From Pleodorina starrii (taxonomy: Eukaryota; Chlorophyta; Chlorophyceae; Chlamydomonadales; Volvocaceae): DNA of 64,000 bases. Below are positions 1 through 9,682 of this stretch, in pieces. Positions within the stretch are counted from its first letter, which is position 1. Every line of letters begins with the position of its first letter. The notes beneath the pieces were generated by a model. That model was not told the origin of the DNA and did not search any database. It was given only the letters and a program-made list of their open reading frames with translations. The stretch is from positions 4,340,001 to 4,404,000 of the forward strand of contig BRXU01000007.1 in the NCBI GenBank assembly GCA_030267565.1, given 5' to 3'. The position numbers and the translations under genes are program-made.

Positions 1-112
1 GGGTACTACGGGTACTCGCCGCCGGAGTTACTGCAGCTCGATAGGTACCGTACATGTACGACAATCGCCGCACGTGTGCAGGCCAGCGCTCTGCCCCCTG
101 TCGATCACTCAC

Positions 113-1208
113 CTGCGTGTGGTTGCTGTCCTGCGACGGCATTTTGCACCCTATACGATACATGTAGTAGCCCAAGCGCGGCCAGGAGAGGAAGGTGATG
201 TCCGTATTGGGGTCGTCCGGGTCCTGCCTGCACAGGTAATCGCCGAAGAGGATGCTGCCGACGCAGCTCAGATCGCCCCAGTTCGAAGCGACGCAATCAC
301 GATACATCATGTTCCACGTCCTGTCCCCATACAGGAAAACAGCTTGCCCCGGAGGTCCCGCCCGCGGGTATACTCCCCTGAAGTCTGGGGCGTAGGGCAT
401 AAAGTTGGGGAGGGAAATGTAACCAGGGCCGGGCTTCAATCGGTGCATATGTTTATTATAACCATGACTGCTGCAAGAAATGAGCATGTATGGAAAAACG
501 CGGAGATTTGAGCGAAAACGCCTTTACAAGGAGACCAACTACCCGCGCCCGCCCGATCCGCCTCCAGCGCGGACCTCTTACTTGGTGTACTGTCGCTGGT
601 GTAAGAGTATCCACCAAAAGTGACAGGTTCAGCGCCGCCCACGGAGACGTATACAAGGTATGAGCCGACGGCCCCCGGCGAAGTCTCACACGTGAGCTGC
701 ACGGCAAGACATTATCCATTAGTTACAATAAATCCTCTTGTTTTTTTCATAATAAAAAAACGTGGTGAAGGGAGTTAAAGGGAAGCGGTATCACGTCATT
801 TTTTACATGTTTCTGCTGAACCCCGCCCTACCCGGGGTCACAGGGTTAAGCTCAGTGAAAGAAAGTATCCAGATGCACATGCCCAACGTCAAGGAGAGTT
901 GCTCACCACTTCGCTGCTCGAGTAGTGCGAGATTATGTTGCAGGGATACGGGCCCACATACACGATAGCGCTGGTTGTGTACATATCGCCGAATCCACTG
1001 CCATAGATGACAAGCCTGTAGTCAAAGAAGAAGAAGGGGCGCTGTCAGGTGTCGCCGCTCTCGGCCCTGGCAGCGGACTCGAAGCTCACCTGGTGCCACC
1101 GGCAAGGCTACCATATGTTGGATCGATTTTGTTGATGACAGTCTGGCCTAACGTAGCTTGGAAAATGCCCGCAAGGCAGGCTAGCAATGCTAAGCGAAGC
1201 CCCAACAT
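113..1208 (-). CDS. Fibrocystin-L-like gene A, 5' part only (exons 1-4; continues off the left edge)
   Basis: Four exons are visible on the minus strand: 1208-1090, 1015-907, 696-582 and 384-113. The start is the ATG at 1208, which opens a signal peptide (MLGLRLALLACLAGIFQATL) followed directly by an IPT/TIG strand ending in GSLAGGTR. Exon 2 carries the continuation RLVIYGSGFGDMY; exon 4 contains GDYLCRQDP and VYPRAGPPG. Donors are GTGAGC, GTGAGC, GTAAGA and GTGAGT, and all junctions keep frame. Gene B at 33158 has matching exons of identical length (119, 109, 115 nt) and the same motifs (GDYLCRQDP, AGPPG), so A is a tandem paralogue of B, lying downstream of it in the same orientation. By analogy it should be a large secreted or membrane protein. 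The visible part is 615 nt of coding sequence; no disabling change is seen. The next exon is outside the window. Confidence 0.85.
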
Positions 1209-2739
1209 GGTCACAGCCCCTTGGAATCCTGATACATGGCAAGGCGTTCGGACTTTCGCAGTAAAATCAATTCAGCTTTCAAAAAGCCCTGCAACATAAT
1301 TTAGCGCCCACGTCCCCTCCACTCGGACCAAAGTTCGGCTAGTAAGAACGAGTACGGCAAAACCGATGCCGGCTTCTTGCGCCCTTCATTACGGACCTGC
1401 CCAACGCAGACAGGGAGCACACCGTTCGTAGCTAGCCTCCTCCTTCATAGCTAGCCTCCTCCTTCAATATTTAGATATGCATCTGTGCATCTGGCGCGCA
1501 ATTATGTAATATTACGCGGGAGGAACGAACTTGCCGCTCTCAGGTGGCACACGAGTTGCGGCACTGAAAGTGTGAATACGCAAATGTAAGCTTTGAATCT
1601 TATATACTTACGTATGTTTGGGATTTTAATAACCCCAACCCTAACCTCCATAACCCTTGCCTCCTTATTCTGTTCATGGCGTCCTTTGCGTCCCACCGCC
1701 CGGCCGATTGTGACGCTTCCGTTTCAGGTCAAGGTTGTAAGATTATTCATGCCCAGTCGTATGGTTTATTAATAGTTCTAGTTGCATAAAGTTTTCCCGT
1801 GTCTTTTGTTCTCGTGTTTTGCAACTTTGTCGTCCATCACGATATGGGTCAGGTGCAAGATGTTCCGAAACCTCTATGCATGTTTTTTCATAAACTTGCG
1901 AATACGCAAACTGAGCTATACGCAAAGTTATTATAATGTTGAAAGCTCACATTAGCGTGTTTACACTTTTTGTGCCGCAGCTCCTGTGCCGTCACCCATC
2001 ACGCCGTCAGAGAGCGGTAGACGCGAATCCCTGGCAGCCAAACTACGAACGGGCCACGACGTGGGCTTTTGAGCATCTAACGTCGATTAAATGGGCCGTG
2101 TGAATGAGAATCAGTCCTTTTGAATAATGGAATGCCTGACGCTTGCTCCGTGGTGATGCCCTGCCAGATAATGGCTGCCGAATAAAGCTTGCCATCTGCC
2201 ATTTGACATATTGCACTCAGAGTAGCATGCACAAAAATGGCGCGCCCTGGGGGGGAGCGGGAAATTGCCGATGGGATCGTCCAGACAGAGTTTTCATGTT
2301 AAAGAGGGCCGATGCCTCGAGCTTATGTCCCCCGAATGGGTTTTCGTGCTGCGCCATATGCTTGCCTGCAGTGGTTTGTCAGCTGTCCAATTTCGGCAGG
2401 AGTCGGCACCATAGTCATGGGGCATGTGCCCCTACCTATCTGCAACCCAATTTGCGCGTAATTCGACGCGCGCTTTTAGTAACCAGTGTACTTATGCGCC
2501 TCCACGGCCACACCGGATTCGTTGTTGGTCTGTTGAGTTGAATTTCTCTCACTAGAGCACTAGAGTAGCGCATCAAGTAGCCGAACAGGGATCTGCTCGT
2601 GTGAGGTGACCGTGCCGTTACGGCGGCAGCGTGAGCTTACCGTTCGGTCATGGCGTGGCGTGCAATGTGAGGATCATGGCAACACCCATCGCGAACATAT
2701 GACACGGCCCGGTTCGTGGCTCCCTCCGAGACCCCTCAC
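1209..2739. other. Intergenic region upstream of gene A
   Basis: No convincing coding sequence; this is the upstream flank of gene A and is more AT-rich than the genes. A perfect 19 bp direct repeat (TAGCTAGCCTCCTCCTTCA, two adjacent copies) sits at 1429-1466. Short ORFs such as 2143-2541 have neither family resemblance nor volvocine-like codon use. Confidence 0.5.
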
Positions 2740-3014
2740 GCAATCGGAAAGTACGGGATTTGCCGGCAAAGCCCATGTCAAAGCCCGCCGTACCAGGGAG
2801 GGGCTTTGACGCTAAATTGTAATAGCAATCCAAAGCCACACAGGCCTGAAAAGGTCTTGAGCTCAACGCAACCCACCGTGAGCCATATCATATCAGTTTA
2901 GTTTACTTATTGATACCACTAGGAGAAGTCCCTGCTCGCGCGGCACCGGGTCTGGACTGCATTCGTCAGCCAGGCGTGTCGAGAGCAAGATTTCCTTTAG
3001 CTTATCATCTGGTA
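2740..3014 (+). repeat. Left terminal inverted repeat (275 bp)
   Basis: Inverted copy of 8916-9202. The two arms differ by a 12 bp insertion in the right arm (at the step reading GCATTC then GTCAGCCAGG here) and a few substitutions, so they are young or recently homogenised. Confidence 0.85.
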
Positions 3015-3299
3015 TCAGAGCACACTAAAACATTTGCCAAACACGGAGGGCTACGGTGACGGGCGAACAACTAAACGTGAGCGCTGGCATATTATTTGCA
3101 TTTCAGCGGGAGGTCCACTATCATTCCATCGCTGCGCGCAGTACAGCCTGATCTTCGTTTAGGGGGGGCTGCTTTGTTCAGGGCAGGGGAATTCGTGTGC
3201 CTGCTGACCGCCCTTCGCGTGCATGGCTGTTGCAGGGGAATGCAGGCAGGGGAGCGCCGGGGCGGCAGGGGAGCGCCGCCGCGATTACTGCCGCCCGCA

Positions 3300-4290
3300 C
3301 CGCCGCTCGGGTCGCCACCGGCGCCGCCGTCGGGACACCCGGCCCTACCGCGCCACCCGTACCCCCCGCTGCCGTACCCGCCGCACCTCGTCCCTCCGCC
3401 GCAATACCCACCGCAGCAGCAGCACCCTCACTTCTTCCAGCACACTGGCCCATACCAGCACCACCACCACTCGCACCACCACCCGCGCACTCCAGCTTAC
3501 CCGCCGCAGCAGTAATGGCCCCCGCAGCCGCCGCAATACCCGCCGCCGCAGCAGCCGCAGCAGCCACCGCCCCTCACACGGGGACCTTCCACGCCCCCTC
3601 TACCAGAGGCCGTGGCAGAGCCTGGACCCGGCAACCAGGCTCAGGCTCGCGCCCCGCTCCGCCCGGGCCGGTGCTGCCTCCCCCGGCGCACGATGGCCGT
3701 CGGAGCTCTCACTTAACACCGTCGCGGCCGCTGTCGGCGTGAACGCAGCGATGCGGAGGCGGCAACTGCGGCGGCGACGACCGCATCTCCGGGCGCCTGG
3801 GGCTCTCGCAGCCGCCGCACCCCGCTCCGCCCGAGCCGCCGCCGCCGCCTCCACCGGCGGTGGGGTGGCAGCAGTGTGCTGGGAGCGAGCGCGGGACCGG
3901 AATCGAGGGAGAGAGCGGGAGGTGGAGCGCGACCCATGGGACGGCCGCGGCGCCGACCGGCCGCGGTACCACGACGGTCGCGACCGAGATCGTGGCGTTG
4001 GTGGTCGAGGTGGAGGTGCAGGCGGCCATGATCGGCGGAGCGGGAGCGCGACCGGGAGCGGGAGCGGGATTGGGACAGGGGGGGAGGGGCCGCAGCGGCA
4101 GCCGGGACGGGTGGGAGCGGGAATGCGAGCGGGAGCGGGACAGGGAGCGGGAGGATCCTGCAGGCCGCGCCAGCGTCGGCGGTGGCGGCAGCGGCAGCGG
4201 TCTAGCCCGGGGCAGCTCCTTCGGTCACAGTGGGCCCGGTGGATCGCGGGTATCGCGGGCCAACAGCACCGCCATGATGGCAGCGCCCAG
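3300..4290 (+). pseudogene. Decayed low-complexity (Pro/Tyr/Gln/His-rich then Arg/Asp/Glu-rich) coding relic
   Basis: In one plus frame the translation is strongly biased: PPQYPPQQQHPHFFQHTGPY, then HHHHSHHHPRT, an in-frame TAA at 3513-3515, and immediately afterwards the same style resumes (WPPQPPQYPPPQQPQQPPP). Further on, an Arg/Asp/Glu-rich stretch (for example REREVERDPWDGRG, then YHDGRDRDRG) is open in the frame beginning at 3223 and continues after about 4080 in another frame (GWERECERERDREREDP). The composition resembles RNA-binding or splicing-type proteins, but no folded domain is visible. Read-through needs one stop and at least one frame change, so I call it a relic inside the inverted-repeat element; unseen introns could alternatively explain the frame jump. 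Confidence 0.4.
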
Positions 4291-5720
4291 AGATGTTCAC
4301 GCGCCGACGGGTGGACGGCCGCCGCCGGTGGCAGCGGGGCTGTGGGCCCGCGTGTCGCGGCGGGCGGGCGGGCTGGCGGCCCCTTGCCCAGGGATGGACC
4401 TGGCACTCCACCCCGCCGTGTCAGCACTATTGCTGCATTGCCCCTCTGGGCTGCGCGGGGTGCTTCACAGCCTCCGCGTAGGCTCCGCCTGCCAGGGTCG
4501 CGCCCTGGGAGGGGCTGACGGATGAGTAGGGTTTAAGGTGACAGCGTGAAGCCTGACGCGCCGGTGCGCGCCGCCCTGTCGGCGGCGCGTCGTCGGCCTG
4601 CGGGCGTGTCCCCCCGCATTGCTCGCCACTGCACTTTGCAGTTACGGCAGCTGGTACTGCGGGGCGTGCTGGGCTACGGGGAGCTTGGCGCAGCGGTGGA
4701 TGCCAGCGGACCCACCGTCTCGGATCAGCTGGATGCCCTTTTGGGCCTCGCCCCCGTCAGCTGGGTGGCGGCGGCCCGGCATGTCGCGTCCGGCGCTGTG
4801 GCTGCGCCGCCCGTTCGCCACCTCCCGGCACCACCCAGCCGAGTTTCTGCCGGCCATGCAGGCGGCCCTGGGTTCGGGGAAAGTCTGGACAGGTGGGCCC
4901 TGTTCCGCACCCGTCGATGTGGCAGGGGTGCGGTGGGCAGCCAAGGGGAGACTGGTTCCCGAAGGGCTTAGGGGCGAGAAGGGGCGTTCGTCGGTGGTGG
5001 GCAGTGCCGCTGGTCGAGTCCTCGGCGGGCTGGTGGGCGTTGCAGGTGCTGCTGAGGCCCTGTGCGGTTGGGTGCCGGGAACCAGGCCCCCCAGGATCAG
5101 GTCCAGGATCCGGGCCGGAGTCGGGGTCATGGGACGCCGCAGCAAGGGTCGGGCGAATGGGGTGTGGTGATGGCTTCGCCGGTGTTGTGGTGCTGATGGG
5201 GAGCACCGTGTGGGATGGGTCCGTCCGCGAACGGATTGCCTCACGTGACGCGGTGCGGCGCGCGCGTCATGGCTACGTTGCAGGACCGGAGCTGCAAGTG
5301 TGGAGGTCTGGGTTCAAGCTTGGCTGGGGTCCAGGTTTGGGTTTCCGCACAATGCGTGCGGCGGCTGACTGGAGTTATGGGGGTACCGGCAGCTGAGTGA
5401 CCACGGGTCTCACTTCGCCTCGTTCGTGCGTTTCTGTGTCGCGGAAGGTTTGGAGTTTTTACCGGCAACGCAGTACACCGGTCTTTTATGGGCGCAGTTT
5501 CACCCTCGTGTCGTGTTGTAACGTGTCACCGCCTCCTCGGGGGCGCATCCCCGGCGCTGCACGCACGCATCGCTTCTCCACCCCCGTGTGTCCGCGATGT
5601 GCGATCCGCAGTCCTTCCCTGATCCGCTTGGGGAGAAGAACAGCGGATCGCGCACCGTCCGGCTTCCGTGCGGCGGTATCGGCACCCGCACGCTGTGAGC
5701 AGGACCGGTCCGCATCGTTG
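4291..5720. other. GC-rich interior of the element, no clear gene
   Basis: Several frames stay open on both strands because of GC content. The stretch around 4620-4760 gives a hydrophobic, helix-like plus-strand peptide (QLRQLVLRGVLGYGELGAAV) that could be another relic, but no frame is clearly favoured and nothing is recognised. Confidence 0.35.
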
Positions 5721-6404
5721 CTACGGACCGGGCGGCGTACATCGCCCCGACCGCTGCCAACAACCAACCCTCAGGCGGCAGCTGCAGCAGCCCCCCAATC
5801 GCCTCTCGCGGTCCCGTCGAGCGCCACCTCTGAGGCAGCTCGCTTGGTCACGTCCCCTGCGACTGCGACTGCGTGACACGCCCTCGAGCTGCTCTGAAGA
5901 GATAAAGCAAGGCGAAGGGGCGCACTTGGGGGCGAAACGTTGACGGCTGATTGCTGATCCCGTTACCACTACGCCGGCCCCGCTACCCGCTCTGTAGTTG
6001 CTCCGATCCAGGGAGCCGCCGCCGTAACCCGGGACCTGCGACGTGTAGTGCACCCCATCCAGGGAATCGCCCCGACACCCACCAAACGAAGGCACCTCAC
6101 TTGTCACCCTACCTCGGAGCTGGCCCGTGCCCCCGCTTGTCATGAACGGGTCATTGTGATCCTGTCCCGTCCCGTAATCGTCCGACTGCAATCTGCCGTA
6201 ACCCATGTCGTACAAACTGGTGGCCGGGAACCCTCCATAGCTGCCCACCTGGTCCCTGCCATATCCCCTGCCATACAAGTCCTCACCGGTGGCGACCGCA
6301 CCGGGATCATAGCCGGGTTTATTACAGGGCGGTTCAACTGGCGCGGACGTACTGGGAGTAGCGGGTCTTGCGGCAAATCCGAAATGTCTCCTTCCGCGCC
6401 CCAC
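5721..6404 (-). CDS. Gly/Tyr/Asp-rich open frame inside the element (fragment, no known family)
   Basis: The minus frame between about 6404 and 5943 reads as a credible low-complexity protein: repeated GYG, SYGG and DDYG motifs (for example YGRGYGRDQVGSYGG, then DMGYGRLQSDDYG), with mixed polar and aromatic residues that random GC-rich frames do not give. After about 5943 it turns into Arg/Ser-rich sequence typical of a chance frame, so the true 3' border is probably a donor or break near there. There is no ATG at the 5' end; an in-frame TGA lies just upstream, so the piece must be an internal exon or a truncated copy. The composition recalls prion-like regions of RNA-binding proteins. Function unknown. 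Confidence 0.35.
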   Translation of the reverse strand: MGRGRRHFGFAARPATPSTSAPVEPPCNKPGYDPGAVATGEDLYGRGYGRDQVGSYGGFPATSLYDMGYGRLQSDDYGTGQDHNDPFMTSGGTGQLRGRVTSEVPSFGGCRGDSLDGVHYTSQVPGYGGGSLDRSNYRAGSGAGVVVTGSAISRQRFAPKCAPSPCFISSEQLEGVSRSRSRRGRDQASCLRGGARRDRERRLGGCCSCRLRVGCWQRSGRCTPPGP

Positions 6405-6456
6405 GCGCCGTCAACTGCTGGGTCCGCGTCCTATGCCGCGTCCAACGGTGCCTGAT

Positions 6457-6945
6457 CTAATCCCGGGTACCACATGCGTCCAACCGCCCTCGGCTCCGTC
6501 CCCGGCCCCAGCTCGGCCGATCCCGCGTCCCCCGCCCCTTCAAGCTTTCCCTCCGTCTCCGTCTCAGATGCCTGTCCACGGGTACCCCGGTGGCGCGCGA
6601 GCCATCAGACGCCACCCGCCCAAAGTGCGCGACCTCTCGACCCGTCTCCTTTCCCTGCCTGCCTGCTTTCCCACTGCTCTCGGCCTGCCAATGACCCCTA
6701 CGGACCCCCTCAACCCGGTGGCAGGCCCGCCAGCATGTGCCCCAGCAGCCCCGGCACGGGGTGGGCAAACTTGCACCTTCGGGGCCCCCGGGTGCAGGCC
6801 CCACTCGTGGCGTACTGCAGGCAAATCCGCTGCTCCGACCGGCCCCTGCCAGGTACGCCTTAATGCGCTCCACTAATGTGCCCATGTCGGCTGGCGCGTC
6901 CGGTCGCTGCCGCTGCCGGAAAGCCTCACGCACCTCTCCCAACAC
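6457..6945 (-). CDS. Short open frame with an amphipathic helix, possible exon of the same relic
   Basis: The first 45 codons of this minus frame look coding (LGEVREAFRQRQR, then MGTLVERIKAYLAGAGR), with heptad-like hydrophobic spacing; the remainder is Arg/Gly-rich and probably not. There is no ATG, and an upstream in-frame TGA sits before a possible acceptor at about 6955. It lies 5' of the Gly/Tyr-rich frame on the same strand, so both could belong to one spliced or broken gene of the element. No family recognised. Confidence 0.25.
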   Translation of the reverse strand: MLGEVREAFRQRQRPDAPADMGTLVERIKAYLAGAGRSSGFACSTPRVGPAPGGPEGASLPTPCRGCWGTCWRACHRVEGVRRGHWQAESSGKAGRQGKETGREVAHFGRVASDGSRATGVPVDRHLRRRRRESLKGRGTRDRPSWGRGRSRGRLDACGTRD

Positions 6946-7984
6946 GTTGGCCTCTGACCAGGGTCCGGAACGTCAACGAAGCGACGCGGAAAGGCAGTGT
7001 GGCGGCCTTTCCGGTGTCCTCCGTGGCGGTACCCCACACCGCCGCGACGGCGCAACCGCCAGCTGAGGAACGGACCGACCCTGGCTGCGGGGCTCAGGCA
7101 TGCGCCCCAGCCGCCCATGCCGCTGACGGCCGGTCGGCGCTTATTGCTCCTGTCCTTTCCTGACTAATCTCCCACTCACCGGGCGCATAACTCGCCACCC
7201 AAGTTCACACGAGCGCCGCGTGCTGCCCCGCCCTTGCCCCGCCCCGCCGAGGGGCAACAACCAAACGGCGAGCAATTGCCGTTGCACCTGCACCCAGTGC
7301 CTGCTCCTGGGCCGCGCGGCCGGTTCCCAACCCATACCCGCTGGGCCGCCCCAACCCCGACCCCGGCACATGGCACCAGTGCGGTGCCGCAGCCGCCCGG
7401 TTGGGGTTCCGGCCGGCCGGCAGGCTGGAAGGGCACCACAGGGGCAGCACACCGGCGGGGGGCAGCGGGCGCCGACTCGCGCCGCCACCGCCGCGGGTGC
7501 AGCACGTGGGGAGAGGCGGGGCGGGGCAGCACCACAGCACGTGGGGCGGCGCTTGCAACCCCCGCCACGCCCCAAGGCAGACTGGAGAGCGTGGCGCAAC
7601 AGCAACTCCACCTCCGCCGGTCCGACAGCTGCGGCCCGACTGCACGCGGGCCGCGGCCTGGGGGCCCTCGCGCGTGCGGCCCCCCGCCCTGCGACGGCCC
7701 CTGCCGCCCTCCTCGATGCTGTGGCTCCAAGCGCTGGGGTTCTAGCCGCTGCCGGGGTACCCGCCGTAGGGCGCGCTGCCGCCCGCAGGCACGCCGCCGT
7801 ATCTGGGGATAACGATAGCAACAGGACGGCAGGAATTGAACCTGCATACTCCCGGGGGAGTACCGCCGAGCGCCCCGGGTATGAGTCACGCATTAGGCGC
7901 CCGTGCTCTAATGTCTACCCGTCCCTCCCCGCTGATGGCTCCCCATCACCCGACAGCCCTGGTTTGACTGTATTGACCATACCG
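6946..7984. other. GC-rich interior of the element, low-complexity frames on both strands
   Basis: No frame is clearly coding. A tRNA-like B box (GGTTCAATTCC with flanking GCAGG/CCTGC stem, minus strand) lies at about 7832-7850; see findings. Confidence 0.35.
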
Positions 7985-8478
7985 CCTCAGCATCGGCGCT
8001 GCCGGCGCCGCCAACAGCCGCGACGCCGCTGCTGCTGCCGGCACCGCCGAGACCCGCCCGGGCGCCTCAGCACCGGCGCTGCCGGCGCCGCCAACAGCCG
8101 CGACGCCGCTGCTGCTGCCGGCACCGCCGAGACCCCGCCCGGGCGCCTCAGCACCGGCGCTGCCGGCGCCGCCAACAGCCGCGACGCCGCTGCTGCTGCC
8201 GGCACCGCCGAGACCCCGCCCGGGCGCCTCAGCACCGGCGCTGCCGGCGCCGCCAACAGCCGCGACGCCGCTGCTGCTGCCGGCACCGCCGAGACCCCGC
8301 CCGGGCGCCTCAGCACCGGCGCTGCCGGCGCCGCCAACAGCCGCGACGCCGCTGCTGCTGCCGGCACCGCCGAGACCCCGCCCGGGCGCCTCAGCACCGG
8401 CGCTGCTGGCGCCGCCAACAGCCGCGACGCCGCTGCTGCTGCCGGCGTCGCCGAGACCCCACCCGGGCGCCTCAGCAC
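7985..8478. repeat. 81 bp GC-rich minisatellite, about six copies
   Basis: A unit beginning GGCGCTGCCGGCGCCGCCAA starts at 7995, 8075 and 8156 and recurs every 81 bp (the first copy is 80 bp) to about 8478, with very few substitutions. As 81 is divisible by three, each strand carries a repeating 27-residue Ala-rich peptide without stops: plus STGAAGAANSRDAAAAAG, minus GGVSAVPAAAAASRLLAAP. Neither translation is supported by other evidence. Confidence 0.9.
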
Positions 8479-8634
8479 CAGATGATGGGCAGAAGGGTGT
8501 CCAGGCGGGGACGGGATCGATGACGGGGAAAGGAAGTCGCGGGATGGCGAGGTGGTTATGCGCCGAAACACACACAGGTTAACGAACACTGGGTCAGCTT
8601 ACTGTCCGCTGTCGATGGATGTCTGCGCAAGCGT

Positions 8635-8886
8635 TCATGCATTGAGACTGACCCGCATGTCAGCGCCTTGGTCGCAGGAGAAGACAATGCCCAGCTTCCT
8701 CACAATGCTGGGCATGGCGTCCGCCACGCGTGCCAAGGAGATGGTCACTCCATGAGCGCTGAATGTGAAGTAATTCCCAAACTTCTTATTGATACCGTGA
8801 GCCTGGACGTGCTGATTTAGCTCATCCACAGTTCCGGACTGGACTTTCCTACGTTTGGTTGCCCGACCCTCGCCGCCGCCCTCCAT
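8635..8886 (-). CDS. Small basic-N-terminus protein next to the right inverted repeat
   Basis: ATG at 8886, 30 bp inside the right terminal repeat, reading inward; 83 codons to a TGA. The N-terminus has a classic monopartite nuclear-localisation pattern (RATKRRKVQ), followed by VDELNQHVQAHGINKKFGNY and FTFSAHGVTISLARVADAMP, a balanced, non-repetitive composition unlike the surrounding GC-rich frames. The position and orientation suit a gene driven from the terminal repeat. No transposase or known DNA-binding domain is recognised; a downstream splice (donor-like GTAAGC at about 8601) could add further exons, but the frame closes before it. Confidence 0.4.
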   Translation of the reverse strand: MEGGGEGRATKRRKVQSGTVDELNQHVQAHGINKKFGNYFTFSAHGVTISLARVADAMPSIVRKLGIVFSCDQGADMRVSLNA

Positions 8887-8915
8887 CTGTGATACCTAGA
8901 CTTGCTATGCAATGT

Positions 8916-9202
8916 TACCAGATGATAAGCTAAAGGAAATCTTGCTCTCGACACGCCTGGCTGACGATTCGTATTCGGAATGCAGTCCAGACCCGGTGCC
9001 GCGCGAGCAGGGACTTCTCCTAGTGGTATCAATAAGTAAACTAAACTGATATGATATGGCTCACGGTGGGTTGCGTTGAGCTCAAGACCTTTTCAGGCCT
9101 GTGTGGCTTTGGATTGCTATTACAATTTAGCGTCAAAGCCCCTCCCTGGTACGGCGGGCTTTGGCATGGGCTTTGCCGGCAAATCCCGTACTTTCCGATT
9201 GC
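8916..9202 (-). repeat. Right terminal inverted repeat (287 bp)
   Basis: Inverted partner of 2740-3014; contains 12 extra bases relative to it. Both arms have the long tract reading GAGCTCAAGACCTTTTCAGG in one orientation. Confidence 0.85.
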
Positions 9203-9682
9203 TTGGGGCCTGTGCTCCCTCCCCAAGCTTCCATGGAGATCTCAGTCCTTGCCCACCCGCCGTACCCACCGGCAGATGCAGCGGGACGCAGTCCCCGGAT
9301 GGAATAATTCCGTGATAGTTAATTAATTACAGAGGAGCTGGATAACAGCTACATAGTGCGATCGCACGACTCTGTGGGTCTAATGTTCAATAGAACATCT
9401 AGACCAGGCCACTAACCAATTCACTGGCGAATTCGCCTCATTGGAAAGGGATCCCACTCCGTGATAGGTATTACCCGCTCAGGTGTAACAGTAACCATGA
9501 ACTCTCTCTCTTCACAGCCTGGAAACTCCTATTCATATCAGCCTTAGGCTACGTGGGCACAATGTAACGGGCCCCCCGTACTTCTTCAGTAATAACTAGC
9601 AGCGTAGCAGTGCCACAGTGCAAAAGGCGCGCTGGCTTGGGGCCATCGATCGTCCGGCAGCCACGGGCAGCCCCCGGCTGTT
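9203..9682. other. Intergenic, nothing recognised
   Basis: AT-richer sequence between the inverted-repeat element and the next coding relic. Only short unconvincing frames. Confidence 0.4.

Larger units (their letters stand above)
2740..9202. mobile_element. 6.46 kb element bounded by long terminal inverted repeats (putative DNA transposon or composite)
   Basis: Nearly identical sequences lie in opposite orientation at 2740-3014 and 8916-9202. Both begin at the outer edge with GCAATCGGAAAGTACGGGAT and lose similarity abruptly inside after ATCATCTGGTA. Outside the repeats the flanks are unrelated. The enclosed 5.9 kb is much more GC-rich than its surroundings and holds relics of Pro/Tyr/Gln-rich, Arg/Asp-rich and Gly/Tyr-rich coding sequence, a Ser/Ala-coding 81 bp minisatellite, and a small ORF just inside the right repeat. 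I found no target-site duplication (left flank ends CCCCTCAC, right flank begins TTGGGGCC) and no recognisable transposase. It could be a non-autonomous or decayed DNA transposon that captured host gene pieces, or simply a large inverted duplication. Confidence 0.6.

Noticed and set aside
2648..2866. ORFs beginning MSSRPFQACVALDCYYNL in both terminal repeats
   Set aside because: The same peptide occurs only because the repeats are copies of one another; the frames run out of the repeat into unrelated sequence.
3178..3567. Ala-rich minus frame that could be called a coding exon
   Set aside because: Antisense of the Pro/Gln/His-rich plus relic; poly-Ala from GCN-type repeats is uninformative.
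3600..4427. Long minus-strand open frame of 275 codons
   Set aside because: Pro/Arg/Ser-rich, typical of the antisense of GC-rich Arg/Asp-coding DNA; the plus strand explains it better.
7141..8485. Several 190-420 codon open frames on both strands
   Set aside because: Stop codons are rare here because of GC content and the 81 bp repeat; no frame shows a domain or consistent codon bias.
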